NCBI GenBank assembly: GCA_029237735.1
Contig: JAQZBU010000074.1
Location: 1-48,970 of the forward strand
DNA from: Ramlibacter sp.
GTDB taxonomy: Bacteria; Pseudomonadota; Gammaproteobacteria; Burkholderiales; Burkholderiaceae_C
Reading direction: 5' to 3'
DNA length: 48,970 nucleotides
This document shows, in pieces, positions 44,626 to 48,970 of this stretch. The notes beneath the pieces were generated by a model that was not told where the DNA came from, searched no databases, and was given only the letters and a program-made list of their open reading frames with translations. Made by a program: the position numbers and the translations under genes. How positions within the stretch are numbered: position 1 is the first letter of the stretch; each line of letters begins with the position of its first letter.

Positions 44626-45054
44626 CTAGTATCCCGAGCCGAACTCAGCTGCCGCGTCAGACGCCGCGGTGCTTTCGTCTTCGATTCCTTCCAGGAGATG
44701 GGCGATGTGCTTGCCCCTCCACAACTGGGTTTGGTTCTTGTCGTCCGAGAACATCCGGAGATCGTTGCCCACTCTCCTGCTGACCTTGGCAACGTGTTCG
44801 AAGGCGATTTTGCAAGCGTCGAAACCGGAGGCTGTGGGAGCCGACCCCCGGCAGCCCTCGACAACAATTTTCAAAGTGCCGATGGCTCGCTTGACATCGT
44901 TCAGGCTGGTCCTGTCTCGCTCACACAGGTTTCGTTCCCAGAACTCGATCCCGTCCCACCTCATCAGCAATAGCCGCGGAATCTCCGGCGCAGCTGGTTG
45001 AGCTCCGAGTCGGCTGAACTCGAAGTGACGCTGCAAAGTAGCTGCCTGTTGCAT
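44626..45054 (-). CDS. Hypothetical protein, 142 aa
   Basis: A soluble protein starting MQQAATLQRHFEFSRLGAQPAAPEIP, with mixed charge and a middle segment LNDVKRAIGTLKIVVEGCRGSAPTASGFDACKIAFEHVAKVSRR that looks helical. It has two or three Cys and no membrane segment or signal peptide. GGAAGG precedes the start at 8-nt spacing. A plus-strand frame overlaps it, but its composition is less protein-like. I do not recognise a family. It is a single gene between convergent glsB-like and upstream maeB. Codon use is somewhat less GC-biased than in its neighbours. Confidence 0.6.
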   Translation of the reverse strand: MQQAATLQRHFEFSRLGAQPAAPEIPRLLLMRWDGIEFWERNLCERDRTSLNDVKRAIGTLKIVVEGCRGSAPTASGFDACKIAFEHVAKVSRRVGNDLRMFSDDKNQTQLWRGKHIAHLLEGIEDESTAASDAAAEFGSGY

Positions 45055-45149
45055 GCCATCGTCCTTCCATGGGGGTACCTGATGACAGCATTAGGGACCC
45101 TAACCGGCATGCAGTCGATTAGACAAATGGCTTGCCGCCATCGTGATCC

Positions 45150-47447
45150 TCACGAATAGGCAACCCCCGCCGCTGCCAGCGCCGTCATGTTCACCACGCG
45201 CCGAACAGTGGAGGAAGGCGTGAGGATGTGCACCGATTTCGCCGCGCCCAGCAGCATCGGACCGACGGTGATGCCGTGCCCGCCAGTCATCTTCAGCACG
45301 TTGAAGAGGATGTTGGCCGAATCCAGGGTGGGGCAGATCAGCAGGTTGGCCTCACCTGTCAGCGTCGAATCCATCAGGCTGCCCGCGCGCACCGCCTCGG
45401 ACAATGCCGAGTCGCCCTGCAACTCCCCATCGCATTCCACGTCTGGTGCCATCTTGGCAAACAAGTCCCGGGCCAGCCGCATCTTGCGCGCCGAAGCCCG
45501 GCTGGACGAGCCATAGTTGCTGTGCGAGAGGAAGGCCACCTTCGGCGGCAGGCCGAAGCGGCGCACTTCCTCGGCCGACATCATCGCGATGCTGGCGAGC
45601 AATTCAGCGCTCGGGTCTTCGTTCACATAGGTGTCGGCGATGAAGAGCGTGCGTTCCTGCAGCATCAAGGCATTCAGTGTCGCGAAACCCGGTGCGCCCT
45701 TGGCGGTACCAATCACATTGGCGACGTGCTCCAAGTGCTGGTCGAAGCGCCCCACCAGCCCGCACAACATCGCGTCGGCGTCGCCCAGCTGCACGGCCAG
45801 CGCGCCGATCAGCGTGTTGGAGCGGCGCACGGCGGCCTTCGCCGCTTCGGGTGTGACGCCCTGGCGCCCCATGCGGTGGTGATAGGCCTCCCAGTACTGG
45901 CGAAAACGCGTGTCGCTCTCGGGGTTGACGCATTCCAGGTCCTGCCCGACCTTCAGGCGCAGGCCCGCCTTCGCGATGCGCGCCTCGATCACGGCGGGGC
46001 GGCCGATCAGGATGGGCTGGGCGAAACCATCTTCCATGGCCTGTTGCGCAGCCCGCAGCACGCGGTCGTCCTCGCCTTCGGCGAAGATGACGCGCTTGGC
46101 TTTGGCAGCCTTGGCGGCCGCGAATACTGGCCGCATGATCATGCCGGTCTGGTAGACGAAGCGCGTCAACGTCTGGCGATAGGCGTCGAAGTCGGTGATG
46201 GGGCGCGTGGCCACGCCCGACTCGGCAGCGGCCTTCGCCACGGCCGGCGCGATGCGCAGGATCAGGCGTGAATCGAACGGGGTCGGGATCAGGTAGTCGG
46301 GGCCGAACACGAGTTCTTTGCCCGCGTAGGCGTTGGCCACTTCCTCGCTGATGTCGGCCTTGGCGAGATCGGCGATCTGCCGCACGCACGCAAGCTTCAT
46401 TTCCTCGGTGATCTTGGTTGCGCCGCAATCGAGCGCACCGCGGAAAATGTAGGGGAAGCACAGGACGTTGTTGACCTGGTTCGGATAGTCGGAGCGGCCG
46501 GTGGCGATGATGCAATCGGGCCGTACAGCCTTGGCGAGCTCGGGGCGGATCTCCGGCTCGGGGTTCGCGAGCGCCAGGATGATCGGCTTGGCCGCCATCG
46601 TCTTGACCATGTCCGCCGTCAGCACGCCGGGCGCTGAGCAGCCGAGGAACACGTCCGCACCGTTCACCGCGTCGGCAAGCGTGCGGGCGTTGGTGTTCTT
46701 TTGCGCATAGGGCGCCTTGGATTCGTCATAACCGCCAGGGCGGCCCTCATAAAGCAAGCCCTTGGAGTCGACGGCCCAGATATTGCCGCGTTTCACGCCC
46801 AGGCCCACCATCACGTCCAGACAGGCGATGGCAGCGGCCCCGGCACCCGAAACGGCGATCTTCACGTCGCCGATGTTCTTGCCCACCAGCTCCAGCCCGT
46901 TGAGCAAGGCTGCGGACGAAATGATGGCCGTGCCGTGCTGGTCGTCGTGGAACACGGGGATGTTCATCTGCTCGCGCAGCTTCTTCTCGATGTAGAAGCA
47001 CTCGGGCGCCTTGATGTCTTCCAGGTTCACGCCACCCAATGTGGGCTCCAGCGCCAGCACGATTTCGATCAGCTTGTCCGGATCGTTCTGTGCCAGCTCG
47101 ATGTCGAAGACGTCGATGCCGGCGAATTTCTTGAACAGGCAGCCCTTGCCTTCCATCACCGGCTTGCCGGCCAGCGGGCCGATGTTGCCCAGGCCCAGCA
47201 CCGCGGTGCCGTTCGTGATCACGCCCACCAAGTTGCCGCGCGAGGTGTACTCATGCGCCAGCGACGGATCGGCCTGGATGTCCAGGCAGGGATAGGCCAC
47301 GCCCGGCGAATAGGCCAGCGACAGGTCGCGCTGGTTCGACAGGGGCTTGGTCGGGGTGACCGAAATCTTGCCGCGTGTGGGTTGGCGATGGTAATCGCGC
47401 GCGGCCTCGCGCAGGGCTTGTTCGGCCTGGGACAGTTCTGCAGCCAT
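45150..47447 (-). CDS. maeB: NADP-dependent malic enzyme with PTA-like domain (MaeB)
   Basis: A 765-aa two-domain enzyme. Residues about 1-430 are the malic-enzyme domain, converting malate to pyruvate with [49 protein letters not shown] and [21 protein letters not shown]. Residues about 435-765 are a phosphotransacetylase-like domain ([31 protein letters not shown]), which is regulatory in this family. AAGGAG precedes the ATG at 47447. It stands alone, about 120 bp from the VOC gene upstream. Confidence 0.96.
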   Translation of the reverse strand: MAAELSQAEQALREAARDYHRQPTRGKISVTPTKPLSNQRDLSLAYSPGVAYPCLDIQADPSLAHEYTSRGNLVGVITNGTAVLGLGNIGPLAGKPVMEGKGCLFKKFAGIDVFDIELAQNDPDKLIEIVLALEPTLGGVNLEDIKAPECFYIEKKLREQMNIPVFHDDQHGTAIISSAALLNGLELVGKNIGDVKIAVSGAGAAAIACLDVMVGLGVKRGNIWAVDSKGLLYEGRPGGYDESKAPYAQKNTNARTLADAVNGADVFLGCSAPGVLTADMVKTMAAKPIILALANPEPEIRPELAKAVRPDCIIATGRSDYPNQVNNVLCFPYIFRGALDCGATKITEEMKLACVRQIADLAKADISEEVANAYAGKELVFGPDYLIPTPFDSRLILRIAPAVAKAAAESGVATRPITDFDAYRQTLTRFVYQTGMIMRPVFAAAKAAKAKRVIFAEGEDDRVLRAAQQAMEDGFAQPILIGRPAVIEARIAKAGLRLKVGQDLECVNPESDTRFRQYWEAYHHRMGRQGVTPEAAKAAVRRSNTLIGALAVQLGDADAMLCGLVGRFDQHLEHVANVIGTAKGAPGFATLNALMLQERTLFIADTYVNEDPSAELLASIAMMSAEEVRRFGLPPKVAFLSHSNYGSSSRASARKMRLARDLFAKMAPDVECDGELQGDSALSEAVRAGSLMDSTLTGEANLLICPTLDSANILFNVLKMTGGHGITVGPMLLGAAKSVHILTPSSTVRRVVNMTALAAAGVAYS

Positions 47448-47566
47448 GTGGCGTCTCCTTGGGTCTTCCGAACCATCGACGCTACTCCATTCGAGGGCCC
47501 GGGAATGTGCGTAAAAACACGCGGAATGCCGGAAACCTCAGGTATCTGGCGAGTACTTGTGCTGCG

Positions 47567-48046
47567 TCATGTCTTCCGGGCCGTCCAGCGCTGGAGTTTC
47601 TCGCGCGCTCCATTGGTCGCCGGGTCCATCTTCGCGTCGTGGCCGGCGCGTTTGGCACACAGCTCGATCACATAGCCGTTCGGGTCGCGGAAATAAATTG
47701 AGTCGATGAACCCGTGGTCGGACACGCCGCGCGTCTCGATACCGCGGGCTTTGCCCTTGGCCATCATCTCCTGCAATGCCGCGGGCTCGACCTCCAGCGC
47801 GATGTGCAGGTCGAAGTCGTGCTGCGCCTTGAACTCGAAGGGCATGTCCGGCGCTTCGAAGAACGCGAGGTACGAGCCGTCGTCCAGCCGGTAGAAGGTG
47901 TGGAGCGTGTCCGTTGCGCGGCCGCTCTTGGTCTCGCCGATCTCGAGCGTGCCGGCCAGCGGCAGGCCCAGGAAATCCTCGTAGAACCTGCGCGTTTCCT
48001 CGGAATCGCGGCAGCGGTAGGCGTTGTGATGGAGCTTCTTGATCAT
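47567..48046 (-). CDS. VOC-family protein (glyoxalase/dioxygenase fold)
   Basis: A 159-aa vicinal-oxygen-chelate protein starting MIKKLHHNAYRCRDSEETRRFYEDFLGLPL. Metal-site positions are His7 in LHHNAYR, a His in FDLHIALEV and Glu in GYVIELCAKR. FIDSIYFRDPNGYVIEL is the typical closing module. The start follows the GST stop by 5 bp, so the two genes form an operon. Possible activities include lactoylglutathione lyase-like or ring-cleaving dioxygenase; pairing with a GST favours glutathione-adduct chemistry. Confidence 0.88.
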   Translation of the reverse strand: MIKKLHHNAYRCRDSEETRRFYEDFLGLPLAGTLEIGETKSGRATDTLHTFYRLDDGSYLAFFEAPDMPFEFKAQHDFDLHIALEVEPAALQEMMAKGKARGIETRGVSDHGFIDSIYFRDPNGYVIELCAKRAGHDAKMDPATNGAREKLQRWTARKT

Positions 48047-48051
48047 GGCTG

Positions 48052-48732
48052 TCAGACGAGCGCCTGCACGCCCTTGCCCTTCAATGAAGCACCGTAGCCC
48101 TCGATCGCCTCGTGCACCGGCTTCCAGTTCGCGAGCGACTTCATGCGGCCGAGCCAGCGTTCGATGTTGGGATAGGCCGAGAAGCTCGTGCCCGTCGTGA
48201 TTTCGCCCACGGCGACGAACTCGGCGGCGAAGTAGTCGGCGATGGTGATCCTGTCCCCGCAGAGGTAGCTGTTGCCCGCGCCGAGGATGTGGTCGTTCAG
48301 CACTTTGAGCCAGCCCTGGGCGCGCTCCTTGCCCCATTGCAGCGTGGCATCGTGCGCTTCGTCGGATCGCCGCTTGTGGTGCGGGAAGATCTGCGGATAG
48401 ACGAACCCGTAGCAGTAATCGCGAGCGAGTTGGGTGTTCACCCAGTCCATGCGCTCGTTCACGCGGGCCCGGGCTTTGAGGTCCGCAGGGTAGAGCGGCG
48501 AGCCGGTTTTCTCGGCCAGGTATTTCAGGATGGCGGAGCTTTCCGTCAGCCGGAAGTCGCCATCCTCCAGCACCGGGATCAGGTGGTTGGGGTTGATCGC
48601 TTCGTACGGCGGTTTGTAGTGCTCGCCGGTGAAGAGGTCCACGACCTGCAGGTCGAGCGCGATCCCGTTTTCGGCCGCGAACATGACGATGGGGCGGCTG
48701 GTAGTGGACGCCGGGTGGTAATAGAGCTTCAT
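48052..48732 (-). CDS. Glutathione S-transferase
   Basis: A 226-aa GST. The thioredoxin-like N-terminal domain starts MKLYYHPASTTSRPIVMFAAENGI, with the glutathione-binding block NHLIPVLEDGDFRLTESSAILKYLAEK (cis-Pro and Glu-Ser). The helical C-terminal domain contains LCGDRITIADYFAAEFVAVGE, the N-capping motif. The start at 48732 lies after a purine-rich site (GGAGACATCG region); the frame extends to 48777. Ser/Thr in STTS likely activates glutathione (theta-like). It is co-transcribed with the VOC gene. Confidence 0.93.
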   Translation of the reverse strand: MKLYYHPASTTSRPIVMFAAENGIALDLQVVDLFTGEHYKPPYEAINPNHLIPVLEDGDFRLTESSAILKYLAEKTGSPLYPADLKARARVNERMDWVNTQLARDYCYGFVYPQIFPHHKRRSDEAHDATLQWGKERAQGWLKVLNDHILGAGNSYLCGDRITIADYFAAEFVAVGEITTGTSFSAYPNIERWLGRMKSLANWKPVHEAIEGYGASLKGKGVQALV

Positions 48733-48834
48733 CGATGTCTCCTTACTGTCCGGCAGGAGCGGCGGGGGGGCCCGCAATCGTCGCCGGGAGGCGATGTTAC
48801 TGCCGAACGCCGGGCGGCGCCATCCCGCGGCCCC

Positions 48835-48970
48835 TCACACGGCTGGCGCGTCCGGCATCACCTTGTGCTGTGCCATGTTCTCCAGCGCCTTGACCAGCGC
48901 GGAGTGGTCGGACTGGCCGAGGCCCAGCGCCGCGCACGACTGCATCAGCTGCGCGGCGTTGGCGGTTTGC
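48835..48970 (-). CDS. C-terminal end of a beta-hydroxyacid dehydrogenase-like protein, partial
   Basis: The last 44-45 codons of a gene running off the right edge. The tail reads QTANAAQLMQSCAALGLGQSDHSALVKALE, then NMAQHKVMPDAPAV and a stop at 48835-48837. The block GxGxxDHSALVKALE is typical of the C terminus of 3-hydroxyisobutyrate / 2-hydroxy-3-oxopropionate (tartronate semialdehyde) reductases. The catalytic and NAD-binding parts lie outside the window, so the exact enzyme is open. About 100 bp separate it from the GST gene, same strand. Confidence 0.6.
   Translation of the reverse strand, partial: QTANAAQLMQSCAALGLGQSDHSALVKALENMAQHKVMPDAPAV

Noticed and set aside
44599..44973. Plus-strand open frame of 124 codons overlapping the 142-aa hypothetical gene
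   Set aside because: The minus-strand frame has a better ribosome site and more protein-like composition; both cannot be coding over this length.

Overview
The window is GC-rich, densely packed bacterial chromosome. Gene order and protein families point to a Burkholderiales betaproteobacterium, most likely Comamonadaceae (Ramlibacter/Variovorax/Polaromonas-like). The evidence is the block gmk-yicC-Ser/Thr kinase-PP2C-rph-rdgB-hemW, the 180-kDa-type NAD glutamate dehydrogenase, the Bug/TctC binding protein, the urt/ure nitrogen cluster and the MaeB-type malic enzyme. No insertion sequence, phage or CRISPR array is visible.

Layout. (1) 1-11,049: housekeeping genes: gmk (cut by the window edge) and yicC on the minus strand, then kinase, phosphatase, rph, rdgB, hemW and NAD-GDH on the plus strand. 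(2) 11,050-14,165: a small basic ORF, a TPR lipoprotein, a membrane-anchored class III nucleotide cyclase (TTG start) and tRNA-Ser(UGA). (3) 14,181-19,250 minus: a urease operon ureA-(59-aa His-containing membrane protein)-ureB-ureC-[RHH antitoxin-PIN toxin]-ureE-ureF-ureG. The toxin-antitoxin pair sits inside the operon and its frames overlap ureE. (4) 19,351-23,894 plus, divergent from ureA: a 1197-aa fusion of an NCS1 purine/allantoin/hydantoin-type permease with a Cys-rich module, two more membrane segments and a hybrid histidine kinase, followed by its overlapping LuxR-type response regulator. (5) 23,896-28,164: an operon of methyltransferase, 37-aa membrane peptide, alpha/beta hydrolase and secreted vanadium-haloperoxidase-like enzyme, with a divergent AraC regulator. 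(6) 28,172-31,214: PdxA-like dehydrogenase and Bug binding protein with a divergent LysR regulator. (7) 31,355-37,118: the urea ABC transporter urtABCDE. (8) 37,289-40,330: small ORFs, a degenerate L,D-transpeptidase-like protein, a DUF4382 lipoprotein and a secreted hypothetical protein. (9) 40,502-43,952 minus: a NitT/TauT-type ABC transporter whose operon ends with ureD, about 21 kb from the rest of the urease genes. (10) 44,281-48,970: a GlsB/YeaQ membrane protein, a hypothetical protein, maeB, a VOC protein, a glutathione S-transferase and the 3' end of a dehydrogenase.

How the parts fit. Regions 3, 4, 7 and 9 look like one nitrogen-scavenging programme: urea enters through UrtABCDE and is hydrolysed by urease (UreABC matured by UreD, E, F and G). 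A transporter-linked sensor kinase transcribed away from ureA probably senses a purine- or urea-related compound and signals through the adjacent LuxR regulator. NAD-GDH handles glutamate carbon and nitrogen.

The strongest unusual signals are the permease-kinase fusion beside urease, the toxin-antitoxin pair embedded in the urease operon, and palindromic repeats lying inside reading frames without breaking them (permease-kinase linker, UrtC N terminus, and the 5' end of the L,D-transpeptidase-like gene). The annotation rests on reading motifs and gene order; no database search was run.
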